Shown: positions 31,961 through 41,206, counted from the first letter of the stretch. The stretch is 64,000 nt of DNA from UBA11606 sp039188975 (GCA_039188975.1 JBCCYT010000002.1:1-64000); one strand, 5' to 3'. The notes: a model not told the origin generated them from the sequence alone. Made by a program: numbers and translations.

Positions 31961-34900
31961 TCAGGCCAGGAACGAGTCCCGGTTCCCGGCCCGACTGACT
32001 CGGCCTGCCCCAGCCAGGAGCAGACCGACCAGGATGGCAGCGACGCCGAGTGCGAGCGACGAGCCCGGCTCGATGCCGGTGAACGCCAACCCGGTCGTGC
32101 TGCTCGAGCCTTCCTCGACTTCGAGCGTCACCCGATCCCAATCGTCATCGTCATCGTCGGGACCGGAACCCGGCGTCGAGTCCGTGTCGTCAGGGCCCGG
32201 GTTGTCCGGATCGTCATCATTGTCGAACGACGTGATTTCAGCGACGTTGGCGATGTCGAGGTCGGGAATGGGATCGACCAGCGTCAGAACGACCGAGACG
32301 GTTGCGGTGTCGCCGGTGGCAAAGAGTTCGCCGTCGTTGACGACCGACACCGTGATGACCCCGTTGCCGCCGGATGCTGCATAGCTGACCGCCAGCTCGA
32401 CGCCATTCGCAGATGTGATGGCCGCGACCGGGTTGTCGGCGATTGCGAAGGGTTCGAACACGTTGTTGTCGACCGAATCGGTCACCTCGAACGAGCGCAC
32501 ACCAGCACCCTGGTTTGTCACGGTGATCCCGAAGGTGACGTCTTGGCCCGGGGTGACGGGGCTCGTGCCATCGGGGACTGTCTTCTCGAGCGCCAGGTCG
32601 TAGCTGATCGTCACCAGCTCACGGTCGTGATCGTCCTCATCGACGCCAGACACCTCGTTGAGGTTGCCGTCGCCGTCGTGGTCGAAGTTGACGTTGTTGT
32701 GGCTGTTGCGATCGTCGTTGCCGTTTGGGTCGGTCCCCGGCGTGGTCAAGATCGTGTCATTGTTCGGATCCGCGTCCGGCGTGGAATCGATGTCGACCAC
32801 GTTCGACGGCACGGTGTTGGTCGCATCGGTGTCGTCGTCGAACCCCGAGATCTCGGCAGTGTTGAAGAACTCCCCAGAGCTGGACAGGGTCTCGATCGTG
32901 GTCGAGATGGCGAACGACACGGTCTCGCCCGGGGCGAGTTCATCGACGTCGAACGTCACCGTTCCGGTCGCGCCGTCGACCGCGCTGGTGGTCACGACCG
33001 CGGTACCGGCGGTGACCCCGTCGAACGATTCGAACGACACGTTGGTGTCGAGCACGTCGGTGACCTGTACCCGGTACGCCGGTTCGGTCCCCTGGTTCGT
33101 GACCGTGATCGACCACTGAATCGGAGCGTCCGCATCGGACAGCGAGAAGGTCTGCCCGGCGGCGAGCTGCTTGACGAGGGCCAGGTCCCACACCCGGTTG
33201 TCGCGTACGCCCACGGCGGCGACATCGTGATCGTCCTCGTCGCCTGCGACCGGGTCGGTGCCGGTACCGGTGCCGTTGATTTCGTCGTCGCCCGGCTCAC
33301 CCGGGCCACTCGGCTGGTTGTCGTCGCCTTGATCCGTGTTGGGCGTCGAGTCGACATCGGTTGGTGGTGGGTTGGTCGGATCGAGGTCGTCGTCAAACGC
33401 CGAGATCTCGGCCCAGTTGATGGCCTGGGGGCCAACGAACCCGTCGGCGATCGTCAACGTGACCGGAATGGTCACCGAGTCGCCGGTGTCGAAGGACTCG
33501 GTCGGTTCCTTGACCGACGCCGACACCAGTCCGTTGGTACCGCTCGTCGAGTACACGACGTCGAGGTCGATGCCGTTGGTGCTGGTCACCGTGATGTCGC
33601 TGTTGTTCAGGTTGGAGAAGGGCTCGAACATGGCGAGGTTCACGTAGTCGACGATGTCGAACGACATCACCTCGTCGCGTTGGTTGGTGATCGTGATGTC
33701 GAAGGTGACCTCGTCGCCTTCAGCGACGGGGCCAGGCGTCGAGGCGCTCACGGTCTTGGCGAGCGCGAGATCGAACGTCTTCGGCACCGTGAACCCGGCA
33801 TCGAAGTTGTGATCGTTTGCTCCGACTGCGCCGGTTGAAGCGGCGATGACCCCACCGGATACGTTCGAGTCGGTCGTGGTGGACCCGGCGCCGGTGATGG
33901 TCTCGGTGAGGTCGGCGGCGCTGAAACCGCCGGGAAGGGTCGTGGTCACCGTCGAGACATCGACGGCGATGCTGTAGTCGCTGTTCGGCTGCAAGCCGTC
34001 GACCGACCCGAAGCGATACAGGCCGTTGGCGTCGGTGATGGTCGACACGCCAGCCGCGGGAAGCCCAGGACCGGTGATCGTGAGGGTCACGCCGGCGAGC
34101 GCGGTTTCACCCGGATCCTGGATGCCGTCTCGATCGAGGTCGAGCCAGACATAGTCGCCGATCTCCAGCGGGATGGCGCAGCCCTCGACGTCACCGATGC
34201 CGTTCGACTTGCCGAACGTGCCGGCGGTCGGACCGCCGACGTACAACTCGACCGCGGTCTCTTCCTCGCCCGTGAGCGTGTCGAACCAGGCGAGGCCGCC
34301 GGAGTTCACTTCGAGAACCGGGTCGTACTGAGCGGTGATGACGGAACCCAGGTAGGGGTGGATCCAGTTGCCGCCGATCGTTGTTTCCACATGTTCGGTG
34401 TCGTCGTTGCGCGACGTGAAGCTGTCGTCGCCGTACCACTCCACATCGCCAGCCGGGCCGCTGACATAGCCCAGGTCGTCCTGGGTCTCGATGTCGCCCC
34501 CGGTTGCGTCGACGAAGTTGGTGGTTTCGCAACCCACGCCTCCCTCGACCACATAGGTCGGGGCGAGCGGGTCATTGCTCGTGTTGCACAGCCGGATCAG
34601 GTCGCCGGCGGCGTCGTACTGCGGCGGGCTGAGCGTCGGGAAGCCCGGGCCATTGTTGCCGTCGGTGTTGTAGTTCTCGTACCCGACCTGGTCGCCACCC
34701 CGGTCGAGCAAGGTGACGGCAAGGCCGCCGTCGTCGTCGATGGCGATCGCGGTGACCACGGCCGATGGGTGGTTGTAGCGCTGGCGGTTGTCGATGACGA
34801 ACGGGGCTCGGAGGTCGTCCCATTCCGATGCCCACGGAAGGAACGAGCCGTCGGTGCAGCCGGTGTTCACATAGGCACAGCCACGGAAGTAGTCGAGCGA

Positions 34901-36151
34901 GAACCCGAACTTCGACGTGACGGCGTCCGGGACGCGATCGGCGCCGGTCGAAAGCGTGAGCACACCGGCTTCGAGATCGGCTTGATCGCCGGAGGTCTCG
35001 GCCGTGCAGGACACGCCGACGAGGAGCTGTCCGTCGTGGGTGACTTCGACGGCGAAGGGCCACCAGTCACTGGCACTCGCACTCCCCGATACGTTCGGGC
35101 AGGCAACGCTGCCATCGGCGATGGTGTACGAGCCGATGAGTGACATGCCGACGCCGTCGATGTCGGAGATGTCGTAGGCCATGACCGCTTTCGAGAAGAG
35201 GTTCATGACGTAGAGGATTCGCCCGTCGTCGGAGATGTCGATGCCCCCGACGCCCATCTTGCTCACCGCATCGAAGGCTTCTGGGTCGGCTGACGGGTCA
35301 GCAAAGCCGACGGTGTCTGCATCTCGCGCGGCGGTGAAGTCACCGAAGGTCGGGCCGCCGAGGGTTTCGAGATCGATGCCGTTCGGCGTTTCGTTGGGGA
35401 AGTTGAACCAGAACAGCCCGGCGGCGTCGTTGTCGCCGTCGCCGTCGGCATCGCCGAGTTCAACATGGCGCTTCACGTAGGCCGAGGTGAACAGCCGGGA
35501 CTCCCACTCGTCGTAGGCAAGCCCGAAGATCGAGCCGAGTTCGTTCTTGCTGGAGATGTACGAGCTGGAACCGGACCCGTCGGCGGCAAACTCGACGAGA
35601 ACTTCGTCGGGGCCGCCAGCCGATCGGTCGCCGTTGACGAAGCAGGTGGTCCAGAGGGTTCCGTCGGTGGTGTCGGGGTCCGGGCATTGCGAGGGAGGCA
35701 CGACGCCGAACGTCACCGAGTCACCCGCATCGGCGAAGAGCACGGACGCGACCGAGTCGGTGCCGCTGAACGTCTCGGACCACCCGGCGGTCACGTCGGC
35801 GGGGTCGAGCGCGAACTCGATCCGGAACGTCGACCCGTTCAGGGCGCTGGAGTCGACGGTCCAGGTCGGAGGGGTTCCGGGCGTCACGACGCCGTTGACG
35901 GTGGTGCCGTCGGCGTCGGTTGCGGTGACCGAGATGCCCGACGGCGGGAACAGGGGGTCGGTGTCGGCGACCTGTTCGCCGACATCGATCTGGCCATCCC
36001 GGTCGAAGTCGACGAAGAACGAGCCGGTGACCGCCGGGTCGCCGGGTGCTGCGTTGGTCGACGCTGCGAATGCCACCGTGGTGGCGAGCAGCGAGAAGAG
36101 CGCAACGACTCCCGCGTGTGAACGGACCGATCGGAGCGGGTACAGAGACAT
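31961..36151 (-). CDS. Large sortase-anchored surface protein with SdrD-B and DUF11 repeats
   Basis: This 1396-residue secreted protein starts with a signal peptide (VVALFSLLATTVAFAA). The SdrD-B-like stretch VTGSFFVDFDRDGQIDVGEQ comes soon after, followed by a long strand-rich region of about 500 residues. A clear SdrD-B domain (IGDYVWLDLDRDGIQDPGET) begins near residue 660. Three DUF11-type repeats begin near residues 790, 987 and 1184 (FDLALAKTV, WDLALVKQL, YDLALEKTV), each followed by an Asp-rich, probably calcium-binding linker. The C-terminus has LAFTG near residue 1354, a hydrophobic helix and a basic tail, the layout of a class E sortase substrate (LAXTG). A role in adhesion or as a surface layer is inferred. 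Confidence 0.87.
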   Translation of the reverse strand: MSLYPLRSVRSHAGVVALFSLLATTVAFAASTNAAPGDPAVTGSFFVDFDRDGQIDVGEQVADTDPLFPPSGISVTATDADGTTVNGVVTPGTPPTWTVDSSALNGSTFRIEFALDPADVTAGWSETFSGTDSVASVLFADAGDSVTFGVVPPSQCPDPDTTDGTLWTTCFVNGDRSAGGPDEVLVEFAADGSGSSSYISSKNELGSIFGLAYDEWESRLFTSAYVKRHVELGDADGDGDNDAAGLFWFNFPNETPNGIDLETLGGPTFGDFTAARDADTVGFADPSADPEAFDAVSKMGVGGIDISDDGRILYVMNLFSKAVMAYDISDIDGVGMSLIGSYTIADGSVACPNVSGSASASDWWPFAVEVTHDGQLLVGVSCTAETSGDQADLEAGVLTLSTGADRVPDAVTSKFGFSLDYFRGCAYVNTGCTDGSFLPWASEWDDLRAPFVIDNRQRYNHPSAVVTAIAIDDDGGLAVTLLDRGGDQVGYENYNTDGNNGPGFPTLSPPQYDAAGDLIRLCNTSNDPLAPTYVVEGGVGCETTNFVDATGGDIETQDDLGYVSGPAGDVEWYGDDSFTSRNDDTEHVETTIGGNWIHPYLGSVITAQYDPVLEVNSGGLAWFDTLTGEEETAVELYVGGPTAGTFGKSNGIGDVEGCAIPLEIGDYVWLDLDRDGIQDPGETALAGVTLTITGPGLPAAGVSTITDANGLYRFGSVDGLQPNSDYSIAVDVSTVTTTLPGGFSAADLTETITGAGSTTTDSNVSGGVIAASTGAVGANDHNFDAGFTVPKTFDLALAKTVSASTPGPVAEGDEVTFDITITNQRDEVMSFDIVDYVNLAMFEPFSNLNNSDITVTSTNGIDLDVVYSTSGTNGLVSASVKEPTESFDTGDSVTIPVTLTIADGFVGPQAINWAEISAFDDDLDPTNPPPTDVDSTPNTDQGDDNQPSGPGEPGDDEINGTGTGTDPVAGDEDDHDVAAVGVRDNRVWDLALVKQLAAGQTFSLSDADAPIQWSITVTNQGTEPAYRVQVTDVLDTNVSFESFDGVTAGTAVVTTSAVDGATGTVTFDVDELAPGETVSFAISTTIETLSSSGEFFNTAEISGFDDDTDATNTVPSNVVDIDSTPDADPNNDTILTTPGTDPNGNDDRNSHNNVNFDHDGDGNLNEVSGVDEDDHDRELVTISYDLALEKTVPDGTSPVTPGQDVTFGITVTNQGAGVRSFEVTDSVDNNVFEPFAIADNPVAAITSANGVELAVSYAASGGNGVITVSVVNDGELFATGDTATVSVVLTLVDPIPDLDIANVAEITSFDNDDDPDNPGPDDTDSTPGSGPDDDDDDWDRVTLEVEEGSSSTTGLAFTGIEPGSSLALGVAAILVGLLLAGAGRVSRAGNRDSFLA

Positions 36152-36254
36152 GAGCCGCCTTCTTTCTGATGTTCCCTCGAACCCGCAAACGGTACCTTAC
36201 TGACCGCGCGAGGTCATCGACGGTCCGCGGTTGTGACCTTCGGGCCGGGGGCGT

Positions 36255-37292
36255 TCAGCCAGATGGGGCGTGCGAACCCGCCCAGTCGAGGAGCTCCTCG
36301 GCCGACCAGGTGTTGATGATGTCGTCGATCGGCACCCCACAGCGAGCCGCCTTGTCGGCGCCGTAGGGCTGCCACTCGAGCTGGCCGGTTGCGTGTGCGT
36401 CAGAGTTGATGGCGATCTTGCAACCCCACTCGAGCGCCAGCTCCAGGAGCTCTTCGGGCGGGTCTTGACGTTCGGGTCGGCAATTGATCTCGACGGCGGT
36501 GTCGAACTGGGCGCATGCGGCAAAGACGATCTCGGCATCGAATGCCGATGGGGGGCGACCGCCTCCGCTCAGCTTGCGGTTGGTGCAATGGCCGAGAATG
36601 TCGGTGTGCGGTGATGCGATTGCGGTGACCATCCGGCGAGTCATCTCGTCAGCGGGCAGCTTGAGCTTCGAATGCACACTCGCAATGACAACATCGAGGC
36701 GAGCGAGCATGTCGTCGGCCAAATCGAGCGTGCCGTCTTCGAAAATGTCGACCTCCATCCCGGTCAGCAGCTGAAACGGCGCGAGCTCCTCGTTGAGGGC
36801 GTCGATCTCGTCGAGTTGAGACAGCAGCCGCTCCTCGTTGAGACCGTGGGCAACCGTGAGGCGGGCCGAATGGTCGGTGCACACCATCCACTCATGACCG
36901 AGCGCCCGGGCGGTGAGCGCCATGTTGCGCAGCGGCGCGCCGCCATCTGACCAGGTCGTGTGGGCATGGCATTCGCCTCGGATTGCGGCGAAGACGGCTT
37001 CGCCTTCGCCGATCGGAACTCGGCTTCGTTCTTCCAGCCGAGCGAGGTAGCCGTCGTCGTTGCCCTCGAGCGCGTCGACGATCACCTGGGCGGTCGACGG
37101 GCCGATGCCATCGAGCTCGGTCAGCGTCCTCGCTGCGGCCCGCGTGGTGATCGCATGGTCGCCCTCGGCGATGACGACATCGATTGCTCGCTGAAACGCT
37201 CGCACCTTCTGCGCTGGCGCCAACTCCCGGTCGAGATAGTGGATTGCAAGCTGAAGCGCGGCGGCTGGCTGCATGGGTGCGATGGTAGTCAT
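36255..37292 (-). CDS. HhH plus PHP-domain phosphoesterase (PolX C-terminal-like)
   Basis: This 345-residue protein has a helix-hairpin-helix region (TLTELDGIGPSTAQVIVDAL) near residue 60 and a PHP domain beginning ECHAHTTWSDGG near residue 110, with later metal ligands in CTDHSA, GMEVDIFEDG, IASVHSKL, GHCTNR and NSDAHATG. This layout matches the C-terminal half of bacterial PolX and stand-alone actinobacterial PHP proteins. It probably hydrolyses phosphoesters, perhaps in DNA or nucleotide metabolism. The ATG at 37292 is chosen; another in-frame ATG is at 37274. Confidence 0.85.
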   Translation of the reverse strand: MTTIAPMQPAAALQLAIHYLDRELAPAQKVRAFQRAIDVVIAEGDHAITTRAAARTLTELDGIGPSTAQVIVDALEGNDDGYLARLEERSRVPIGEGEAVFAAIRGECHAHTTWSDGGAPLRNMALTARALGHEWMVCTDHSARLTVAHGLNEERLLSQLDEIDALNEELAPFQLLTGMEVDIFEDGTLDLADDMLARLDVVIASVHSKLKLPADEMTRRMVTAIASPHTDILGHCTNRKLSGGGRPPSAFDAEIVFAACAQFDTAVEINCRPERQDPPEELLELALEWGCKIAINSDAHATGQLEWQPYGADKAARCGVPIDDIINTWSAEELLDWAGSHAPSG

Positions 37293-37378
37293 GGAGTCGA
37301 TCGCTCGGCGCAGCGACCGGTTGCTTCTCGGTCGTCGTGGTCCCGGAGCTGCAGGGTGATCCCGGCTCGGGGTCGGAG

Positions 37379-37744
37379 CTAGCCGAGGATCTCGACGGCG
37401 TCGAGGACGACGAGGACGACGAGCAACACGATGATGCCGGTGTTGATCGCCGTCATCGGCCACTTCCATTTGTGATCGGCGCGGTGGAAGCGTCGGATCG
37501 ACACCACATTGGCGGCGATCGCAATCAAACCGACCGGGAGCCCGATCCATGGACCAACGGCGCCGCTCAGGCCGATCAGCGGAAACCCGAACGGGATCAG
37601 CAGGTAGGTGAACGTGCAGCGGATCGCGGAAACGAGCACCGACTTCGAGAAGGCGTTTTCTGCGTCGGTCGTCGACACCCGGTCCTTCGCGGCGACCGGG
37701 ATGGCGTTGTCGTCGACGTTCGGTGCTGCGCTCACGTCCGTCAC
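37379..37744 (-). CDS. Small membrane protein, three predicted helices
   Basis: This protein of about 121 residues has a soluble N-terminus and three hydrophobic segments (CTFTYLLIPFGFPLIGLSG, WIGLPVGLIAIAANVVSI, INTGIIVLLVVLVVLDAVEI). No family is recognised. The GTG at 37744 is preferred because TACGGT sits 7 nt upstream; GTG at 37735 is the alternative. The open frame continues much further upstream, antisense to ychF, but that part is unlike a protein and lies before this promoter. It is divergent from ychF. Confidence 0.62.
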   Translation of the reverse strand: MTDVSAAPNVDDNAIPVAAKDRVSTTDAENAFSKSVLVSAIRCTFTYLLIPFGFPLIGLSGAVGPWIGLPVGLIAIAANVVSIRRFHRADHKWKWPMTAINTGIIVLLVVLVVLDAVEILG

Positions 37745-37751
37745 GACCTCC

Positions 37752-37757
37752 ACCGTA
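37752..37757 (-). promoter_or_regulatory. -10 element (TACGGT) for the small membrane protein gene
   Basis: TACGGT on the minus strand lies 7 nt upstream of the GTG at 37744 and decides that start. Confidence 0.45.
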
Positions 37758-37773
37758 CTCGCGTCGGCGTCGC

Positions 37774-37779
37774 TAGCCT
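37774..37779 (+). promoter_or_regulatory. -10 element (TAGCCT) for ychF
   Basis: TAGCCT lies 10 nt upstream of the ychF ATG, which would give a leader of only a few bases. Confidence 0.4.
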
Positions 37780-37789
37780 CGACCGGGCT

Positions 37790-38863
37790 ATGGAACGTTT
37801 CGGGTTCGTTGGTCTTCCCAACGCAGGCAAGTCTTCGCTGTACAACGCACTGGCCGGCGGCGGCGCCCACGCAGCGCCGTATGCCTTCGCCACGACCGAC
37901 CCCAACGTCGGCGTGGCGAAGGTGCCAGATCATCGCCTCGAAGCGCTCAGCGAGATGTCGCAATCGAAACAGACCATCCATGCGGCGGTGCAGTTCACCG
38001 ACATCGGCGGGCTGGTCGAAGGGGCAAGCCAAGGCGAGGGACTCGGCAACGCATTCCTTTCTCACATTCGCGAGGTCGACGCAATCGTGTTCGTGTTGCG
38101 GGCGTTCCCCGACGACGATGTCCCCGGGCCGCAGGACCCGCTCGAGCACCTCCGGGTGGTTGAAATCGAGCTCGCCCTCGCTGATCTCGCGAGTGCCGAG
38201 AAGGCGCGAGACAAGACCCAACGCATGCTGAAGGGCGACAGCTCGCTCAAGGGCACCGTCGACCTGCTCGGCCGTGTCGTCGACCTCTTGGGCGAAGGGA
38301 CCCCGCTCTACCGGGCCGGACTTCGCGACGATGAACGAGCCGATCTCAAAGAGTTCTTCTTCTTGACCAACAAGCCGGTGATGGCGGTGCTCAACATCGG
38401 CGAAGACCAGATCGGCGATGAAGACGCCATCGCCGCTCCGGTTCGCGACGAGCTCGACGGTGCCGAAGTCGTGCCGCTGTCGGTTCAGCTGGAAGCCGAA
38501 GCCGCCGTCATGGAACCCGACGACCGGCAAGAGATGCTCGAAGCGCTCGGCCTCGGTGACGGTGCGGTGCCCGCCTTCTTGACGTCGGCGTACCACATGC
38601 TGGGTTTGCGGACGTATCTCACCACCGGCGAGAAGGAATCGCGGGCCTGGACCTTCCGAGCCGGGTCGACGGCCCCCGAAGCCGCGGGCGTGATCCACAC
38701 CGACTTCCAGCGCGGTTTCATTCGGGCCGAAACCATCCAATGGAACGAACTCGTCGACGCCGGTTCATGGGCCGCAGCCCGCGACATCGGCAAGGTCCGC
38801 TCCGAAGGCAAGGACTACATCGTGCACGACGGCGACGTCATGGAGTTCCGCTTCAACGTGTGA
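37790..38863 (+). CDS. ychF: Ribosome-associated ATPase/GTPase YchF (OLA1 family)
   Basis: This 357-residue P-loop NTPase of the Obg family starts GFVGLPNAGKSSLYNALAGG (G1), with FATTDPNVGVAKVPD in switch I, FTDIGGLVEGASQGEGLGN as G3, and LNIGED in place of the NKxD G4 motif, the known YchF deviation linked to ATP use. The C-terminal TGS-like domain is AWTFRAGSTAPEAAGVIH. In other bacteria YchF binds ribosomes and affects stress responses. A strong hairpin follows the stop codon. Confidence 0.95.
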   Translation: MERFGFVGLPNAGKSSLYNALAGGGAHAAPYAFATTDPNVGVAKVPDHRLEALSEMSQSKQTIHAAVQFTDIGGLVEGASQGEGLGNAFLSHIREVDAIVFVLRAFPDDDVPGPQDPLEHLRVVEIELALADLASAEKARDKTQRMLKGDSSLKGTVDLLGRVVDLLGEGTPLYRAGLRDDERADLKEFFFLTNKPVMAVLNIGEDQIGDEDAIAAPVRDELDGAEVVPLSVQLEAEAAVMEPDDRQEMLEALGLGDGAVPAFLTSAYHMLGLRTYLTTGEKESRAWTFRAGSTAPEAAGVIHTDFQRGFIRAETIQWNELVDAGSWAAARDIGKVRSEGKDYIVHDGDVMEFRFNV

Positions 38864-38893
38864 GCACCGCCCCGGGCGGGCTGTTCTCACACG
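38857..38893 (+). terminator. Hairpin terminator of ychF
   Basis: CGTGTGAG and CTCACACG pair as perfect 8-bp arms, enclosing a further GC-rich stem, across the ychF stop codon. The following ATTTCGTTCGGTTCTTT is T-rich, so intrinsic termination is likely. Confidence 0.65.
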
Positions 38894-38947
38894 ATTTCGT
38901 TCGGTTCTTTGCCAATCCTTCACACTGCGAAACCACGCTTTGGTCTC

Positions 38948-39724
38948 ATGAAGAACCTCACCATCTTGCTCATCATCACCTCGGGCCTGCTCCTGGCGGC
39001 GTGTGGCGACGACGAAAGCGGCGCTGACGTCGAAGCCACTCCCGAGACGACCGAAGCCCCAACCGCCGATACCGAACCCACTCTCGAGCCCGACGACGAG
39101 ACCGCCAGCGCGAGCACCGGCGCAGCCGAGGACCCATCCGTGTCATCGGTGACCGTGATCGCTGAGGTGTGGGCCGACAACTGGTTCTCGCTGACCGTCA
39201 ACGGCGACTTCATCGGCGAAGACTCGGTGCCGATCACGACCGAACGGTCCTTCAACGCAGAGACGTTCACGTTCGAAACGACGCTGCCGATGACGATCGC
39301 CATCGAAGCCAAGGATTTCAAAGAGACCGACTCTGGTATCGAGTACATCGGCGAGCGAAATCAGCAGATGGGCGACGGCGGCATTATTGCCCAGTTCACC
39401 GATGCGGCGACGGGTGACGTGCTCGCCGTCACGAACAGCAGCTGGTCCATCCTCTCGGTACATCAGGCCCCGCTCGACAAGAGCTGCGAACAAGCCGCCG
39501 ACCCCGACACCGCCTGTGAGTGGCTGATCATCGACCCGCCCACCGGATGGGAGACGATCGACTTCGACAGCTCGGCGTGGACATCGGCGACCGAATGGTC
39601 CGAGGCCGACGTCAGTCCCAAGGATGGCTACGACGAGATTTCGTGGACCCCATCAGCAGCGCTCATCTGGGGGACCGACCTCGAAATCGACAACACGGTC
39701 CTCCTGCGGACCGTCGTCGGCTGA
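38948..39724 (+). CDS. Hypothetical secreted lipoprotein
   Basis: This 258-residue protein has a signal peptide with lipobox LLLAAC (Cys about residue 19) and an acidic Thr/Glu-rich tether. A folded part follows, with VWADNWFSLTVNGDFIGEDS and FDSSAWTSATEW, which looks like a small beta-sandwich similar to those in carbohydrate-binding or PA14-like extracellular modules. No family can be named. The ATG at 38948 places the signal peptide correctly. It is likely a surface-exposed ligand-binding lipoprotein (inference). Confidence 0.7.
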   Translation: MKNLTILLIITSGLLLAACGDDESGADVEATPETTEAPTADTEPTLEPDDETASASTGAAEDPSVSSVTVIAEVWADNWFSLTVNGDFIGEDSVPITTERSFNAETFTFETTLPMTIAIEAKDFKETDSGIEYIGERNQQMGDGGIIAQFTDAATGDVLAVTNSSWSILSVHQAPLDKSCEQAADPDTACEWLIIDPPTGWETIDFDSSAWTSATEWSEADVSPKDGYDEISWTPSAALIWGTDLEIDNTVLLRTVVG

Positions 39725-39833
39725 CCGGGGCTGCAACGACGGGGACTGGAACGACGTGGGCTGTAACCGCAGTGCCACGGTCCAGGTCAGAGGCGCTGTG
39801 ACGCATATCTCTCGATGGCACGTTGTCCGGTCG

Positions 39834-39862
39834 TTTACAGCCTACCGACCGGCAGGTAGGCT
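39834..39862 (+). promoter_or_regulatory. Promoter of the acyl-ACP desaturase gene with embedded operator
   Basis: TTTACA (39834-39839) and TAGGCT (39857-39862) are separated by 17 bp and the ATG is 8 nt further on. An inverted repeat, AGCCTACC and GGTAGGCT with an 8-nt spacer (39839-39862), fills the spacer and covers the -10, so a bound regulator would block RNA polymerase. Confidence 0.6.
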
Positions 39863-39870
39863 CGCCTGAG

Positions 39871-40803
39871 ATGACGCCACCACCCGACGCTCACCTTCGC
39901 GAAGCATTGGCGGAAACCGCCGAGTCGCTGCTCGAACGCCACCTGACCAACGCCCAGGAGTGGCACCCTCACGCTCTCATCCCCTGGTCTGCAGCCGAGG
40001 ACTTTCCCGAGGACTACGAATGGTCGCCGGAAGAGGCGAAGATTCCGCCCGCCGTCCGTAGCGCGCTGTTCGTCAATGTCCTCACCGAGGACAACCTGCC
40101 GTACTACTTCCGCGACATCGAGCGCATGTTCGGTCGCGACGGTGCCTGGGGTGAGTGGGTCCGACGCTGGACGGCGGAGGAAGGCCGTCACGGCATCGTC
40201 ATCAACGGCTACCTGATGGCGACCCGAGCGATCGACCCGGTCGAACTCGAACGTGGGCGCATGGCGCAGGTGCAAAGCGGGCAGGTGCCCGAGCCCCCGA
40301 CCCTCGCAGAGGGACTCGCATATGTCTCGCTGCAAGAACTCGCCACCCGCATCAGCCACTTCAACACCGGCCAGTTGCTCGACGACAAGGCGGGTCAGAA
40401 GGTCATGAAGCGGGTCGCTCGCGACGAGAACCTCCACTATCTGTTCTACCGCGACGCCATGTCTGCCGTCTTCGAGGTCGATCCGTCGGCCGGTGTGATC
40501 GCGGCGTGGAATCAGGTTCGTGATTTCCAGATGCCCGGCACCGGCATTCCGGGCTTTGCCGAACATGCGAAGCAGATCGCCGACGCCGGCATCTACGACT
40601 TCGCCATTCATCACGACCGCATTCTGCAACCCGTGGTCATGCGTGACTGGAACATCGAAGGGCTCGAGGGGCTGAACCCTGAAGCCGAAGAGGCTCGAGC
40701 AGCGATCGTGAAGCAGATCACTCGCATCGGCAAGATCGGCCGCCGCATGGCTGAGAAGCGCGAGGCCCGCAAAGCGGCCGAGGCCGAGCTCGTCGCCGTC
40801 TGA
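39871..40803 (+). CDS. Acyl-[acyl-carrier-protein] desaturase, soluble diiron type
   Basis: This 310-residue ferritin-like enzyme introduces a double bond into an ACP-bound fatty acid. The diiron ligands can be seen in TEDNLPYYF, TAEEGRHGIVING and RVARDENLHYLFYRD, the E...ExxH pairs of the stearoyl-ACP desaturase family (DesA/FabA2-like). There are no membrane helices, as expected. The ATG at 39871 fits the -10 at 39857. The operator-like repeat in the promoter suggests control by a fatty-acid-responsive regulator, which is not in the window. Confidence 0.9.
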   Translation: MTPPPDAHLREALAETAESLLERHLTNAQEWHPHALIPWSAAEDFPEDYEWSPEEAKIPPAVRSALFVNVLTEDNLPYYFRDIERMFGRDGAWGEWVRRWTAEEGRHGIVINGYLMATRAIDPVELERGRMAQVQSGQVPEPPTLAEGLAYVSLQELATRISHFNTGQLLDDKAGQKVMKRVARDENLHYLFYRDAMSAVFEVDPSAGVIAAWNQVRDFQMPGTGIPGFAEHAKQIADAGIYDFAIHHDRILQPVVMRDWNIEGLEGLNPEAEEARAAIVKQITRIGKIGRRMAEKREARKAAEAELVAV

Positions 40804-40855
40804 CCGAACGCCGTCGTTGCGCCGGGTACGACGGTGACCGGTCGACGCAACGGTC

Positions 40856-40861
40856 TAGATT
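40856..40861 (+). promoter_or_regulatory. -10 element (TAGATT) for the DUF192-rsmI unit
   Basis: TAGATT lies 6 nt upstream of the ATG at 40868, a leaderless layout. Confidence 0.5.
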
Positions 40862-40867
40862 CAGGTC

Positions 40868-41206
40868 ATGCCGTGGCTGGTGCACGAGGGCCGAGTCCTC
40901 GCGTCGTTGGAGATCGCCGAGTCGCGCCCGGCGCGACGCCGCGGGTTGCTCGGCCGTGACGGGATCGATGGTGCGTTGTTGCTGCGGCCGGCGCGGTCGG
41001 TACACACCATCCGCATGCGCTTCGCCATCGATGTCGCTCATGTCGTCGACGGCGATGACGTGGTGACGGTCAGGTCGGTGAGCACCATGCGCCCGGGCCG
41101 GCTTGGCAAGTGGTCGCTGAAACAGACGTCGGTGATCGAGGCCGAGGCCGGTTCGTTTCGCCGTTGGGGGATCGAACCCGGGATGCTTCTGGAGATCCGG
41201 GAGTGA
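40868..41206 (+). CDS. DUF192 family protein
   Basis: This 112-residue protein has the DUF192 core: an N-terminal strand, the segment ESRPARRRGLLGRDGIDGAL, the conserved SVHTIRMRFAIDV (usually SVHTfgMrfpIDV), and PGMLLEIRE at the end. No signal peptide is present, so it is cytoplasmic, unlike many DUF192 proteins. The function of the family is unknown. Its stop overlaps the rsmI start (GTGA at 41203-41206). Confidence 0.85.
   Translation: MPWLVHEGRVLASLEIAESRPARRRGLLGRDGIDGALLLRPARSVHTIRMRFAIDVAHVVDGDDVVTVRSVSTMRPGRLGKWSLKQTSVIEAEAGSFRRWGIEPGMLLEIRE

Noticed and set aside
31914..31961. Terminator between the CNB and surface-protein genes from CTGAGG/CCTCAG
   Set aside because: The arms are only 6 bp and the loop is far too long for a convincing stem.
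32543..33838. Plus-strand frame of 431 codons inside the surface-protein gene
   Set aside because: It is Val/Asp/Arg-rich, as expected for the reverse of Asp/Thr-rich repeats; no start signal or domain.
37745..38740. N-terminal extension of the small membrane protein, antisense to ychF
   Set aside because: The promoter and membrane segments lie downstream; the extension is a shadow of ychF.
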